Shown piece after piece: positions 42,465 to 52,068 of a DNA stretch of 64,000 nt. Made by a program: the position numbers and the translations under genes. The stretch is from Chitinophagaceae bacterium DXS (GTDB taxonomy: Bacteria; Bacteroidota; Bacteroidia; Chitinophagales; Chitinophagaceae), in contig CP128386.1 in the NCBI GenBank assembly GCA_030345135.1, forward strand, positions 1,881,383-1,945,382. The letters run 5' to 3'. The notes beneath the pieces are model-generated. The model saw nothing but the letters and a program-made list of their open reading frames with translations, was not told where the DNA came from and searched no databases. The stretch's first letter is position 1. Every line of letters begins with the position of its first letter.

Positions 42465-44027
42465 CTACCTAAAATCGTCTTCGCTCAAATCATCATCCTC
42501 ATTAAAATTCATCTGGCCGAGGTTCATCATGCTGCCGATGAGGTCTTTAAATTCAATCTTGCCTTCAATAACTTTTTTACTGATGAGTGAGTGCGCAGCC
42601 AGTCCGTGCAATACAAATTCCATTAGCAAGGCACTTTCTTTTTCATTTGCGTGCGGAAAATATTTTTTGATAAGTCCATACAGTCCATCCACTTTGTAAA
42701 GGGCCTGGACCTTTTCGGCGTCCTTCATATCGAGGAACAGATCAAGATGATTGCCAGCATCAAACCAACGCGTGATTGCTTTGTACGGATCATCATCTCT
42801 TTCCTGCTGCGAAGCCTTGCCAGTATTACGTCTCTTCTTCATCCCTTCCGGATTGGGAAAATAAGTAGAGAACTGTGTTCTTACTGCTTTATCCAACAGA
42901 TTCACTGCCACCTGGTAAGGTCCTTCCTGTTCACCTTCATATACCAGTTCAATCTTACCGGTTATAGAAGGAATAATTCCACTTAGATCACTGATCCAAA
43001 CCTGTGTACGTTTTTCGTTATGAATTATAGCACGTCTCTCTGCACTGCTGATCGCATTTTCAAAAGCAGAAATGGTAAGCCTTGCACTAACACCACTTTT
43101 TTTGTCAACATATTCATTGGAACGGGCTTCAAACGCAACCTGTTCAATCAATCGTTTTACAAGATCGCTGATGTCAACTTTTGCTATCTGCTCTTCCAGT
43201 ACATCAGCTTCCTGTTCGGTGATGGCAAGTGATGTTTCTATTGTCTTGGGATAGTGTGTCAGGATCTGGCTTTGAATCCTGTCTTTTAACGGCGTTACAA
43301 TGCTTCCCCTGTTGGTATAATCTTCAGGGTTGGCAGTGAACACAAAAAGAATATCCAACGGCATCCGCAGTTTAAAACCGCGGATCTGGATATCACCTTC
43401 CTCCAGAATATTAAACAAAGACACCTGGATGCGTGCCTGCAGATCAGGAATTTCGTTGATCACGAATATGCCCCTGTTGCTTCGTGGAATGATGCCGTAG
43501 TGAATCACTTTTTCGTCAGCAAAGCTCAACTTAAGATTGGCTGCTTTAATAGGATCAATATCGCCGATAAGATCGGCAACACTCACATCGGGCGTCGCCA
43601 GTTTTTCACCATAGCGTTCACCGCGATGCACCCATGAAATAGGAGTTTCATCTCCATATTGCGCAATAAGATCCCTGGCATATTTGCTCATTGGCTTTAA
43701 CGGATCATCATTCACCTCACTTCCGGCAACAATGGGAATATATTCGTTCAGAAGATCCACCATTTGCCTGGCCATACGCGTCTTTGCCTGCCCGCGCAAA
43801 CCAAGAAAAAGAATGTTGTGCCTGCTTAGTAGTGCTCTTTCCGTATCAGGAATTACAGAATCTTCATAACCTAATATTCCTGTAAACGTATTTTCCTTGT
43901 TCCGGATTTTTTCAATAAGGTTATTGCGTATTTCATCTTTAACCGATATAGGTGTATACCCGCTTTTCTTTAGTTCACCTAATGTTTTAATCTTCTCCCA
44001 AATGGATACCTTACTAGTTTCATTCAT
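42465..44027 (-). CDS. MoxR/ChlI-like AAA+ ATPase
   Basis: A 520-aa ATPase of the AAA+ class related to Mg-chelatase subunit I and MoxR. Walker A is GLRGQAKT (residues 76-83), Walker B is GIFVINE (about 186-192), with N before E instead of the usual D, and the sensor-1 region is FVFTANPEDYTNRG followed by PLKDRIQSQ. The C-terminal 200 residues are helical and acidic (EDDDLSEDDF). Such ATPases act with a VWA partner to remodel or metallate target proteins. Here the partner is encoded 90 bp upstream on the same strand. The target is unknown. Confidence 0.9.
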   Translation of the reverse strand: MNETSKVSIWEKIKTLGELKKSGYTPISVKDEIRNNLIEKIRNKENTFTGILGYEDSVIPDTERALLSRHNILFLGLRGQAKTRMARQMVDLLNEYIPIVAGSEVNDDPLKPMSKYARDLIAQYGDETPISWVHRGERYGEKLATPDVSVADLIGDIDPIKAANLKLSFADEKVIHYGIIPRSNRGIFVINEIPDLQARIQVSLFNILEEGDIQIRGFKLRMPLDILFVFTANPEDYTNRGSIVTPLKDRIQSQILTHYPKTIETSLAITEQEADVLEEQIAKVDISDLVKRLIEQVAFEARSNEYVDKKSGVSARLTISAFENAISSAERRAIIHNEKRTQVWISDLSGIIPSITGKIELVYEGEQEGPYQVAVNLLDKAVRTQFSTYFPNPEGMKKRRNTGKASQQERDDDPYKAITRWFDAGNHLDLFLDMKDAEKVQALYKVDGLYGLIKKYFPHANEKESALLMEFVLHGLAAHSLISKKVIEGKIEFKDLIGSMMNLGQMNFNEDDDLSEDDFR

Positions 44028-44117
44028 GTTTCAAATCTTATAAGTTCGAGTATAATGCATTCAGTGCCGGCAATTTGTCACCGGCTTCTCTTTTATGCCA
44101 CGGTTTAAAACTTTGCT

Positions 44118-45215
44118 TTAATAAACCGTCTTGCGTTTTCCACTTTCAAAATCTTTAAATATAAATGTGCCAAGTTTATCCAGGCTTGCAAAAAACGCTT
44201 TACCATTGTTAGTTTCAGTGAACTCTGTAACAAAGCGCTGCAGGTATGGATCACTGGCAATCATAAATGTAGTGATGGGTATTTTTAACTTTTTACATTG
44301 TGCAGCCAGGTTTAAGCAGCGGGCAGTGATCTTTCTGTCCAGGCCAAAGCTATTTTTATAGTAGCGCTTTCCTATTTTCAGACAGGTAGGTTTACCATCC
44401 GTTATCATAAAGATCTGCTTGTTCGGATTTTTTCTGCGCCGCAAAATGTCCATTGCTAATTCAAGCCCGGCGACCGTATTTGTATGATACGGGCCAACCT
44501 GTAAGTAAGGCAGATCTTTAATTTCAACAGGCCAGGCGTCGTTACCAAATACTACAATATCGAGCGTGTCTTTAGGATACTTTGTTGTGATCAGTTCACT
44601 CAGCGCCATGGCTACTTTCTTCGCCGGCGTTATCCTGTCCTCACCGTACAAGATCATCGAGTGTGAAATGTCAATCATCAGCACAGTCGATGTTTGCGCT
44701 TTAAAATCCGTTTCGCGGATCTGCAAATCATCTTCCTGCATATTGAAGCTTTCCACGCCATGGTTGATCTGCGCATTACGTATGCTTTCGGTGAAGTCTA
44801 TCTGTTCCAGCATATCGCCAAACTGGAACGGACGGTGATCGGGACTGATTTCTTCACCCTGACCAGGTTTGAACGTGTTGTGATCGCCCTGCTTCGTTTT
44901 CTTAAGCTTACCAAAAATTTCTTCGAGACTTTTTTTGCGAATGCCCTGTTCGCTTTTAGGAGTTATTACTATTTGACCGGTTTGGTTATCATCTCTTATA
45001 TAACCATTTTCTCTCAGGTCATCTATAAAATCGCCCATGCCGTATTCATCATCTGTTAGCTGGTACTTTTTATCCAGTTCATTCATCCACTGTAAAGCTT
45101 CGCTAACATCGCCGTTTGTGTAGGTTAGCAATTGCATAAAGAGATCGAGCAATTGTTCAAAGCGGCTTTTACCATTGGCATTGGGATCAAACTTCACAAA
45201 TCTGTTTCCAATCAT
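44118..45215 (-). CDS. VWA-domain protein, partner of the MoxR-like ATPase
   Basis: A 365-aa soluble protein. The first 170 residues are helical and charged, and the von Willebrand A domain fills about 175-360. The metal-binding MIDAS motif DxSxS is D182-I-S184-H-S186 (IDISHSM), with the later TDGKPTC for the second metal loop. The C-terminal GTFIFKDFESGKRKTVY is basic. VWA-MoxR pairs resemble ChlD-ChlI and CoxE-CoxD and are thought to be chaperones that insert metals or assemble complexes. The gene is divergent from the SNF2 helicase and is transcribed first in a two-gene operon. Confidence 0.9.
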   Translation of the reverse strand: MIGNRFVKFDPNANGKSRFEQLLDLFMQLLTYTNGDVSEALQWMNELDKKYQLTDDEYGMGDFIDDLRENGYIRDDNQTGQIVITPKSEQGIRKKSLEEIFGKLKKTKQGDHNTFKPGQGEEISPDHRPFQFGDMLEQIDFTESIRNAQINHGVESFNMQEDDLQIRETDFKAQTSTVLMIDISHSMILYGEDRITPAKKVAMALSELITTKYPKDTLDIVVFGNDAWPVEIKDLPYLQVGPYHTNTVAGLELAMDILRRRKNPNKQIFMITDGKPTCLKIGKRYYKNSFGLDRKITARCLNLAAQCKKLKIPITTFMIASDPYLQRFVTEFTETNNGKAFFASLDKLGTFIFKDFESGKRKTVY

Positions 45216-45379
45216 AACTGTAAGCTACGTAAAAACTCCAAGAAAAAATGCGTGTTTTTTTTGAGTTAACAAAGGCTGAACGTCAGTTTGATTTGAGATT
45301 TGAATGCCGATTTGAAATTTCAAATCTCAAATTTCAAATTAGAAATTCTTAACATTGCCGCCTTAAATAGCCTGGGTTT
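45216..45379. repeat. AAATTTCAAATCTCAAATTTC fold-back words between divergent genes
   Basis: GATTTGAGATTTGAATG (45289-45305) is followed by ATTTGAAATTTCAAATCTC and AAATTTCAAATTAGAAATTC, its inverse (about 45309-45350). The gap carries the promoters of both the VWA gene and the helicase, but no clear -7/-33 pair stands out. Confidence 0.7.
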
Positions 45380-48298
45380 ATGAGTAACGGACAAAAAGAT
45401 CAGATTAAAAAAACTATTATATTACCGGTAGAGTCGAAGGGAAAGAAAAAGGACAATACTGAGGCCGGCTTGTTGATAGATTTTACCGGACCAAGGGACC
45501 AGCCGTTTAAAATAGCCTGCGTCCTGGTTAATGAGGTGAATGGTCACAGGGAAATCAAATCCCTACCGCTTACCAGTAACTCATTGCGGCATTATAAAAA
45601 TCTCCCAACGGAGTTAAGGAGAATACTTTCGGGTTTTACCAGGGAAAACATCCAGCTCAAAACCAGTCAGCTAATGGATGATTTCTTTACTGTTGATCCG
45701 GCGGAGCCGAGCGTTGTGAGAGGTGTAAATGCTTATTTACGCAATGCTTTCGCTTATATAAAACCATTCAATTTATTGCTTAAATGGTTCCATCAGTCAG
45801 TAGACGAATTACTGTTAACCACTTCGGCAATAAAGCCCGCATCGTTTAGCAATTTTAAACCTGAACTTTCTTTTGAGCTGATAAAAACTAACAGCAATAT
45901 GCTGCGCCTGGTACCGCTGATAACAATCAACGAAGAAGTTTACCCGGTAACAGATTTTAAAAGAAGGGCTTTTTTGCTGCAAAGTAAAAATGAATTTTTT
46001 ACGCTATCGACGAAAGACGCCGAAATGCTGGATAAATTTCCCGATGGCTACAGAGATGCCCAGCCAGGCGGAGAAGACGATTTCATTAAACACCAGGTAT
46101 TGCCTTTAACGGAAGAATATGCTGTTAACCAGAGTGTGCTTTTTGATAAACGGATAATTGAAGAACAGCCAAAAGCCCGCATTCACCTGGGAGAGCTTAA
46201 TGGCAGTTTTCTAATGTTAACACCAAAGTGGCAGTACGGAGAATTTGAAATTGATAACGACAAGGCGGATACTGTTACCCAAACAACCAGTGACGCTATT
46301 TACGAAATAAGACGGGACCGGAATGCTGAAAAAGAAATTACCGCATTTATAAAATCGCTGCATCCAAGGTTTGAAAAACAGCAGAACGATTATTTCTACC
46401 TACCCTTTAGCGAAGCTGAAAAAAGCCAATGGTTTGTAAAAGCATATCGCAAAATGGCTGATAAAGACTATGCGGTATTGGGCATGAGTGATCTGAAGCA
46501 TTTCAGGTATAACACCAATACGCCGGTTTTCTCCATTGAACAAAGTGGCAACGGAATTGACTGGTTTGATCTTAAGATCGAAATCTCTTACGGTGACCAG
46601 TCCGTTACGCTGGCAGACCTGCAAAAAGCGATCGTTAACAAACAGACTTTTCTCCTTCTTAAGGACGGTTCTCTTGGTGCCATTCCCGACGAGTGGATAA
46701 CCCAATACGGTTACCTGCTGAAATTTGGGAAAATTGAAAAAAACAGTATCAGGCTTTCCAAATTTCACTTGTCGCTTGTAGAAGATGCAAACATCACCAG
46801 CAAAGGCAAAACCAAAAATTTTGTTGAAGAGTATCGAAAAAAATGGCACCATCTGCAAGAGAACAAGCACAACATTTTCGCTGTTCCGCAGGAAATAAAC
46901 GCATCGCTGCGAGACTACCAAAAAGCGGGTTTTGAATGGATGTGCCTGCTGGACGAAATGCAATGGGGCGGCTGCCTTGCGGATGATATGGGTTTGGGTA
47001 AAACACTTCAAACCATATCTTTTCTTCAATATTTGTGTAACAAGTATGCGAGTGAAACGCATCTTGTTATTTGCCCCACTTCTTTGATCTATAACTGGGA
47101 AAATGAGCTGAAGAAATTTGCGCCGGGTCTTGACTATTACATTTACCATGGAGCCAACAGAACGTTTAATGAAGATGACTTTACCAAACACAAAGTGATC
47201 ATTACAAGCTACGGAACGATGCGAAGCGATATTGAGAAGCTGTCGTCACTTTCTTTTGGCTATATTGTTTGCGACGAAAGTCACGTCATTAAAAATCCGG
47301 CATCATTAATGGCAAAAGCTGTTCTGCAATTGCAGTCAAGGAACCGCATTATTATCAGTGGTACACCAGTTCAAAACAATACGTTCGATCTGTACACCCA
47401 AATGAATTTCATCAATCCTGGTTTACTTGGTGGTAAAGAATTTTTCAAGACAGAATTTGCCAACCCGATTGATAAACAGGCCAACAAAGAAAAGTCAAGC
47501 CAGCTCCGTAAGATCATCTTTCCTTTCTTATTAAGAAGAACGAAAGAACAGGTGGCGAAAGATCTTCCTGCAAAAACCGAAATTATCCTCTGGTGCGAAA
47601 TGGGTGAAGAACAACGGAAGATCTATGATAATCTGAAGCAGTACTACCGTGAAAACCTGCTCGGCAAAATTGAAGAAGGCGGCGGACTTGGCGCCAATGC
47701 AGTTTTCATTCTTGATGGTCTTACAAAGCTGCGCCAGGCGTGTAACGCACCGCAATTAATAAAAGACAGCGATTCAGGTTCAAAAGAATCAGTTAAGATA
47801 CAGGAGCTGCTTTCTGAGATTGAAGAGAATACGGGAGATCATAAGGTACTTGTGTTTTCCCAGTTCACAGGTATGCTTAAATTGATTTCGGAAAAGATGC
47901 AGGAAAAGAATATTCCTTATCTCTATCTTGACGGAAGCACCAAAGCAGATGAACGGCAGCAGCTTGTTGAACGTTTTCAAACCACCGATCATGAAAAAAT
48001 ATTTTTGATCAGTCTTAAAGCAGGTGGCGTAGGTCTTACACTAACGGCAGCCGACTATGTGTACCTTGTCGACCCATGGTGGAACCCGGCAGCGGAGCAA
48101 CAGGCGATAGACAGGACACATCGCATAGGACAGCAACAAAAAGTGTTTGCTTACAAAATGATCTGTAAGGATTCAGTAGAAGAAAAGATACTGGCGCTTC
48201 AACAGAAGAAGAAAAGCCTGTCCGACGATCTTATCAGCGAAGATGCCGGTTTTGTAAAGTCACTGAGTGCAGAAGACATCGACTTCCTTTTCAGTTAA
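45380..48298 (+). CDS. SNF2-family DNA helicase/ATPase
   Basis: A 972-aa protein with a 500-residue N-terminal region of unknown fold and a C-terminal SNF2 motor. Motif I is LADDMGLGKTLQT (about residue 530), motif II DESH (about 631), motif III ISGTPVQNN, and motifs V and VI are GLTLTAADYVYLVDPWWNP and QAIDRTHRIGQQQKV (about 907). This organisation is that of bacterial HepA/RapA-type and Snf2 proteins that act on RNA polymerase or DNA, but no SWIM zinc finger is present. It is monocistronic. Its role, such as transcription recycling, repair or defence, cannot be decided from sequence. Confidence 0.92.
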   Translation: MSNGQKDQIKKTIILPVESKGKKKDNTEAGLLIDFTGPRDQPFKIACVLVNEVNGHREIKSLPLTSNSLRHYKNLPTELRRILSGFTRENIQLKTSQLMDDFFTVDPAEPSVVRGVNAYLRNAFAYIKPFNLLLKWFHQSVDELLLTTSAIKPASFSNFKPELSFELIKTNSNMLRLVPLITINEEVYPVTDFKRRAFLLQSKNEFFTLSTKDAEMLDKFPDGYRDAQPGGEDDFIKHQVLPLTEEYAVNQSVLFDKRIIEEQPKARIHLGELNGSFLMLTPKWQYGEFEIDNDKADTVTQTTSDAIYEIRRDRNAEKEITAFIKSLHPRFEKQQNDYFYLPFSEAEKSQWFVKAYRKMADKDYAVLGMSDLKHFRYNTNTPVFSIEQSGNGIDWFDLKIEISYGDQSVTLADLQKAIVNKQTFLLLKDGSLGAIPDEWITQYGYLLKFGKIEKNSIRLSKFHLSLVEDANITSKGKTKNFVEEYRKKWHHLQENKHNIFAVPQEINASLRDYQKAGFEWMCLLDEMQWGGCLADDMGLGKTLQTISFLQYLCNKYASETHLVICPTSLIYNWENELKKFAPGLDYYIYHGANRTFNEDDFTKHKVIITSYGTMRSDIEKLSSLSFGYIVCDESHVIKNPASLMAKAVLQLQSRNRIIISGTPVQNNTFDLYTQMNFINPGLLGGKEFFKTEFANPIDKQANKEKSSQLRKIIFPFLLRRTKEQVAKDLPAKTEIILWCEMGEEQRKIYDNLKQYYRENLLGKIEEGGGLGANAVFILDGLTKLRQACNAPQLIKDSDSGSKESVKIQELLSEIEENTGDHKVLVFSQFTGMLKLISEKMQEKNIPYLYLDGSTKADERQQLVERFQTTDHEKIFLISLKAGGVGLTLTAADYVYLVDPWWNPAAEQQAIDRTHRIGQQQKVFAYKMICKDSVEEKILALQQKKKSLSDDLISEDAGFVKSLSAEDIDFLFS

Positions 48299-48422
48299 TT
48301 GATATGGTAACCTTAACTTAACATCATCCCAAATGGAGATGGGCCAAAGCTGACAGCAGAAAGCTAATAGCTGACTGCTAATAGTTTTGAATTTTGACTT
48401 TTTACGCTTTATTTTTGAACCC
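48299..48422. repeat. AGCTAATAG/CTGACAGC word cluster
   Basis: AAAGCTGACAGCAGAAAGC and TAATAGCTGACTGCTAATAG (about 48346-48385) are drifted members of the AGCTATCAG family. A longer in-frame start of the next gene (48387) begins at the end of this repeat and is not credible. Confidence 0.7.
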
Positions 48423-49499
48423 ATGAGCAAGAAAATTAAAGTTGGTGTTGTTGGCTATGGTATCTCGGCCAAAACATTCCATGTTCCTTTCCTGATCAAT
48501 TCCTCACATTACGAAATAACAGCAGTTTTAGAAAGGCACAGGTCCGATTCAAAGACATTGCTGCCTAATGCAACCATTGTACGAAGTTTTAGCGAACTGG
48601 TGGCTATGAAGGATGTTGACCTCGTTGTGATAACCACACCCAATGAAACACACTTCCCCTATAGCCTTCAGGCATTGCAGGCAGGCAAACACGTGGTAGT
48701 GGAGAAACCTTTTACCAACACAAGTGAAGAAGCATTGCAACTGGCCAATGCGGCAAAACAAGCAGGTAAGGTTTTAAGTGTTTACCAGAACAGGCGATAT
48801 GTTTCCGATTTTCTTACAATAAAGGAAATACTTGACAAGAAACTGCTTGGCGAAGTGCACGACTATGAAGCACACTACGACAGGTATAGAGCTGAAGCCC
48901 GCCCCAACGCCTGGAGAGAACAAAAAATGGCCGGAAGTGGAATCTTCTATGATTTGGGAGCTCATTTAATTGACCAGACATTGTATCTTTTCGGACTACC
49001 TCAAATGGTTACCGCTGATATCCGCATGCAGCGCCCACACGCCAAGGTGGACGACTACTTTGACGTGCGCCTGGACTACGGCTATTTACGTGTTACATTA
49101 AAAGGCGGTATGCTTGTAAGGGAACCTGGCCCTCGCTATATGATACATGGTTACAACGGCTCTTTCATAAAGTACGGAGAGGATCCACAGGAAGCTTTGC
49201 TAAGAGCCGGTGAATTGCCAACAGGAAAAAACTGGGGCGAAGAATCTGAAGACATCTTCGGTTTATTGCACACAGAGATTGATGGCAAGATCATCAAGGA
49301 AAAATATCCATCAAAAAGAGGTGATTATGGTCTCTATTACGAAAATCTCTACCAGTCTATCGCACATCACAAACCTGTACTGGAAAAACCCGAACATGGT
49401 TACAATACCATTAAAGTAATTGAGCAGGCATTTGAAAGCAGTCACAAAAAAGCTACGGTAGCATGTGAAGGCTTGCTGGATGTAAGCTACACGTCATGA
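48423..49499 (+). CDS. Gfo/Idh/MocA-family NAD(P)-dependent oxidoreductase
   Basis: A 358-aa oxidoreductase. The dinucleotide loop is VGVVGYGISAKTFHVPFL, close to the GxGxxG pattern, with the second part DVDLVVITTPNETHFPYSLQ followed by KHVVVEKPFTNT carrying the EKP signature. The C-terminal domain has GSGIFYDLGAHLIDQTLYLF with the catalytic-region aspartate and histidine. Family members act on sugars, inositols or biliverdin-like substrates. The pattern with FHxPFL resembles scyllo-inositol or YdgJ-type dehydrogenases. I use ATG 48423. No sugar-uptake genes adjoin it. Confidence 0.9.
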   Translation: MSKKIKVGVVGYGISAKTFHVPFLINSSHYEITAVLERHRSDSKTLLPNATIVRSFSELVAMKDVDLVVITTPNETHFPYSLQALQAGKHVVVEKPFTNTSEEALQLANAAKQAGKVLSVYQNRRYVSDFLTIKEILDKKLLGEVHDYEAHYDRYRAEARPNAWREQKMAGSGIFYDLGAHLIDQTLYLFGLPQMVTADIRMQRPHAKVDDYFDVRLDYGYLRVTLKGGMLVREPGPRYMIHGYNGSFIKYGEDPQEALLRAGELPTGKNWGEESEDIFGLLHTEIDGKIIKEKYPSKRGDYGLYYENLYQSIAHHKPVLEKPEHGYNTIKVIEQAFESSHKKATVACEGLLDVSYTS

Positions 49500-49688
49500 G
49501 TTGTAAGTTATACGTGATACGTTGTACGTTTTTTATGGAGAAGGATTTGTTTTAGCTAAATTGTTGTGACGCACATATCATTCGCTTTGATGAACGTACA
49601 ACGTAAAACTTATAACGTATAACTTCTTCCTCGCTTCAATGAACGTACAACGTAAAACTTACGACGTACAACTTATAACGTATAACGT
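49500..49688. repeat. ACGTT-word fold-back element ending at the next start codon
   Basis: The left arm GTTGTAAGTTATACGTGATA, then ACGTTGTACGTT, starts next to the upstream stop codon. Two right-arm copies follow, GAACGTACAACGTAAAACTT ATAACGTATAACTT at about 49592 and again at about 49641, the inverse of the left arm. The last word, AACGTATAACGT, abuts the ATG of the phosphodiesterase gene at 49689. Confidence 0.88.
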
Positions 49689-50942
49689 ATGAAAGTACTA
49701 CTAATACTACTCCTTCTTCCTTCCATCCTGTTTGCACAATCTGATACTACACAAAAGATTATAGCGGATAGAAGCAACAGTGTAGAGCAACAAAAAAAAC
49801 CTTATGTCATTCTTATTTCAGCAGATGGCTTCAGGTATGATCTTGCAGATAAATACAATGCTGAAAATCTAAAGCGGTTAAGGAGCAATGGTATTGCCGC
49901 AGCATCTATGAAACCATCATTTCCATCGCTTACTTTTCCCAATCATTATACGATAGCAACAGGTTTGTATCCTTCACACCACGGACTGGTTGATAATACT
50001 TTTTACGATAAGAAAAAAGATATCACTTATTCCATCGGCAATCGCAAAGCGGTTGCGGATAGTTCCTTTTATGGAGGAACGCCACTTTGGGTATTGGCAG
50101 AAAAACAGCATATGATCTCCGCCAGCTTTTACTGGGTTGGCTCAGAAACAGCCGTGCAAGGCGTGAGACCTACCTATTATTACCTGTATAATACAGATAT
50201 CGATATTGATACGCGTATAAATGTTGTAAAAAACTGGCTTACATTGCCTGAAGAAAAACGTCCGCACTTAATTACGTTTTATCTTCCGGAAGTAGATCAT
50301 GAGGAGCATCTGCATGGCATCGAAAGTAAAGAAGCGTTAGATGCGGTGCAGTTTGTTGACAACGCAATTGGCAAGATGGTGCGCACGCTGGATTCTCTGC
50401 AATTACCCATCAACTATATCTTTTTATCAGATCATGGCATGGTGGAGATTGACACAGTAAACAGTATTCCTCTTCCGCCGGCCATTGATACCACCAAATT
50501 CGTTGTACCTAATGGTGACGTAATACTGCATTTGTATGCAAAAGATAAAAATGATGTAAAACCAACCTATGAGGCATTGAAGCAACAGGCTAAAGATTTT
50601 GCTGTGTATCTGCCTGATGAAACACGCAAGGCCTGGCACTATTCTTCAAAAGATGATCTGCATGACAGGATTGGCGATATAGTGCTGATACCTGCTTTCC
50701 CTAAAATATTCAATATAAAGAACAGGAAGAAATTAATGCCAGGCTATCATGGTTTTGACAATGATATGCCGCAAATGCAGGCTACGTTCTATGCGTGGGG
50801 ACCTGCATTTAAGCAACATCTAATCATCCCTTCTTTTGAGAATGTAAATGTTTATCCGTTCATTGCGAATATTCTTGGTCTTAAAATAACGGATAAGATA
50901 GATGGCAACTTTAAAGTCCTGAAAAATACACTGGCCAAATAA
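49689..50942 (+). CDS. Ectonucleotide pyrophosphatase/phosphodiesterase-like protein
   Basis: A 417-aa exported enzyme of the alkaline-phosphatase superfamily (ENPP group). A signal peptide (about residues 1-16, ending FAQ) precedes VILISADGFRYDLADKY, with metal ligand D46. The nucleophile threonine T82 lies in PSLTFPNHYTIATGLYPSHH. Further ligands are in PEVDHEEHLHG (about 203) and FLSDHGM (about 245), and the last histidine in MPGYHGFDN (about 352). Such enzymes hydrolyse nucleotide or lipid phosphodiesters in the periplasm. It ends in a strong terminator. The start codon adjoins a repeat array, so initiation signals are unusual. Confidence 0.93.
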   Translation: MKVLLILLLLPSILFAQSDTTQKIIADRSNSVEQQKKPYVILISADGFRYDLADKYNAENLKRLRSNGIAAASMKPSFPSLTFPNHYTIATGLYPSHHGLVDNTFYDKKKDITYSIGNRKAVADSSFYGGTPLWVLAEKQHMISASFYWVGSETAVQGVRPTYYYLYNTDIDIDTRINVVKNWLTLPEEKRPHLITFYLPEVDHEEHLHGIESKEALDAVQFVDNAIGKMVRTLDSLQLPINYIFLSDHGMVEIDTVNSIPLPPAIDTTKFVVPNGDVILHLYAKDKNDVKPTYEALKQQAKDFAVYLPDETRKAWHYSSKDDLHDRIGDIVLIPAFPKIFNIKNRKKLMPGYHGFDNDMPQMQATFYAWGPAFKQHLIIPSFENVNVYPFIANILGLKITDKIDGNFKVLKNTLAK

Positions 50943-50944
50943 AT

Positions 50945-50977
50945 AAAAAAAGATCGTCGTAATGGCGATCTTTTTTT
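50945..50977 (+). terminator. Intrinsic terminator of the phosphodiesterase gene
   Basis: AAAAAAGATCG (50945-50955) and CGATCTTTTTT (50966-50976) are perfect inverses around a 10-nt loop, followed by T. It begins 2 bp after the stop codon. Confidence 0.9.
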
Positions 50978-51456
50978 ATGCTCTACCCTATTTACCAGAT
51001 AGCCTGTATGGCTTTAAGTATAACAGAGGCCCCAACATCCAAAGCCCATATTATTCGTAGGACATTACCCCCTTTTATTTGGTTAAAGCCCTAACGGGCT
51101 ATGAGGGTCCTGATCCGATCATTTCTATTGAGCTTAATTCCCTACGGGAAAAATAGCTGTTATAAATTCTGTCATTGGCACATGATGTCGACGAGTGTTT
51201 TGGTCAATCACAGTTAAAAAGAGATGATAGTACATTCTTTAACATAGCCCGTAGGGCTTTAAGTTCAATAGAAATCCTTACATACAAGATCGCTATTGTC
51301 CGTAGGACATTAACCCTCGGGTAAAAAAATAGTCAATAGCAAAAAAGCAACTTTGAAGATTAACCAGGAACATTAGATCGGTTCCCAATCATTTAAAAGG
51401 TTACATCTTTCACCATTCACTATTCACTATTCACCATTCACTATTGACTAATAAAA
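50978..51456. repeat. REP-like palindromes and TTCACTATTCACC words
   Basis: Palindromes AGCCCTAACGGGCT (51088-51101), TCCCTACGGGA (about 51140) and AGCCCGTAGGGCT (about 51247-51259) share the flanking word TTTAAGT or TTAA. GTAGGACATTACCCCC and GTAGGACATTAACCC occur at about 51057 and 51301. These are REP-like elements as in other Bacteroidota. About 51410-51450 is a TTCACCATTCACTATTCAC word array. No gene lies in this 479-bp stretch. Confidence 0.75.
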
Positions 51457-52068
51457 TCAATTCGCCGGAAAACCTGTCGTATTCTTCACTTCCACTATCT
51501 GCAATGTGTGGCGTTTGGTGTGTGCAGCCATAAACAAGTATGCCTGATCTTCATCAATAACACCTAATACAGGATTTTTCACAAACATATCTCTCAGGTT
51601 AGTTTGCGAATTCTTTACAAAGTCAATGTTCTCATCACGCTGTTTTACGAAAGCATTGATAGCATCCATTTTAGTCGGGAATTTACCGGTTGGCTTCAGC
51701 ATATCAGGCGCTTGCGCTTTATGCGAACGATCAGTTATCATTTGTATGACCTGTTCGTCAGTCACCTTTATCAAGTTGTGATTCATTGAATCGGACATAG
51801 GTTGAAGTCCGCTTTTTATAAACTGCGGAATAGCCTGTTCAGACAGAGCGATATGTTCCATACATTGGCGGATGCTCCACCTGTCGGGAGCGGCTTTAAA
51901 GTCAAGTTGCGCGTCACTCAGGTCTTTCACATTGTCAAGGAAAAACTGCTTGGTTTCCTCCATATAATCAAGAAGCATTTTTCGATCTTCCTGACGGTTT
52001 AAAACTTTTGGTACAACAGTGAAAGACATTATCAGCAAGGCGGTAATGGCGTATGCAAACTTTCTCAT
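51457..52068 (-). CDS. DinB-family (DinB_2) protein, exported
   Basis: A 203-aa protein with a signal peptide (about residues 1-20, FAYAITALLIMSFTVVP) and one DinB/YfiT four-helix domain. Metal-binding histidines are in RWSIRQCMEHIALSE and AAHTKRHTLQI, the family's three-histidine pattern. DinB-fold proteins are metal-dependent enzymes, for example thiol transferases, but this exported subgroup has no known substrate. It is transcribed away from the kinase operon start, 166 bp past the hybrid kinase. Confidence 0.85.
   Translation of the reverse strand: MRKFAYAITALLIMSFTVVPKVLNRQEDRKMLLDYMEETKQFFLDNVKDLSDAQLDFKAAPDRWSIRQCMEHIALSEQAIPQFIKSGLQPMSDSMNHNLIKVTDEQVIQMITDRSHKAQAPDMLKPTGKFPTKMDAINAFVKQRDENIDFVKNSQTNLRDMFVKNPVLGVIDEDQAYLFMAAHTKRHTLQIVEVKNTTGFPAN

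Noticed and set aside
46400-47191. Minus-strand frame of 263 codons inside the SNF2 gene
   Set aside because: Antisense to conserved helicase sequence and without recognisable features; a long shadow frame.
50978-51456. Insertion sequence remnant
   Set aside because: No transposase-like frame; the palindromes and word arrays explain the region better.
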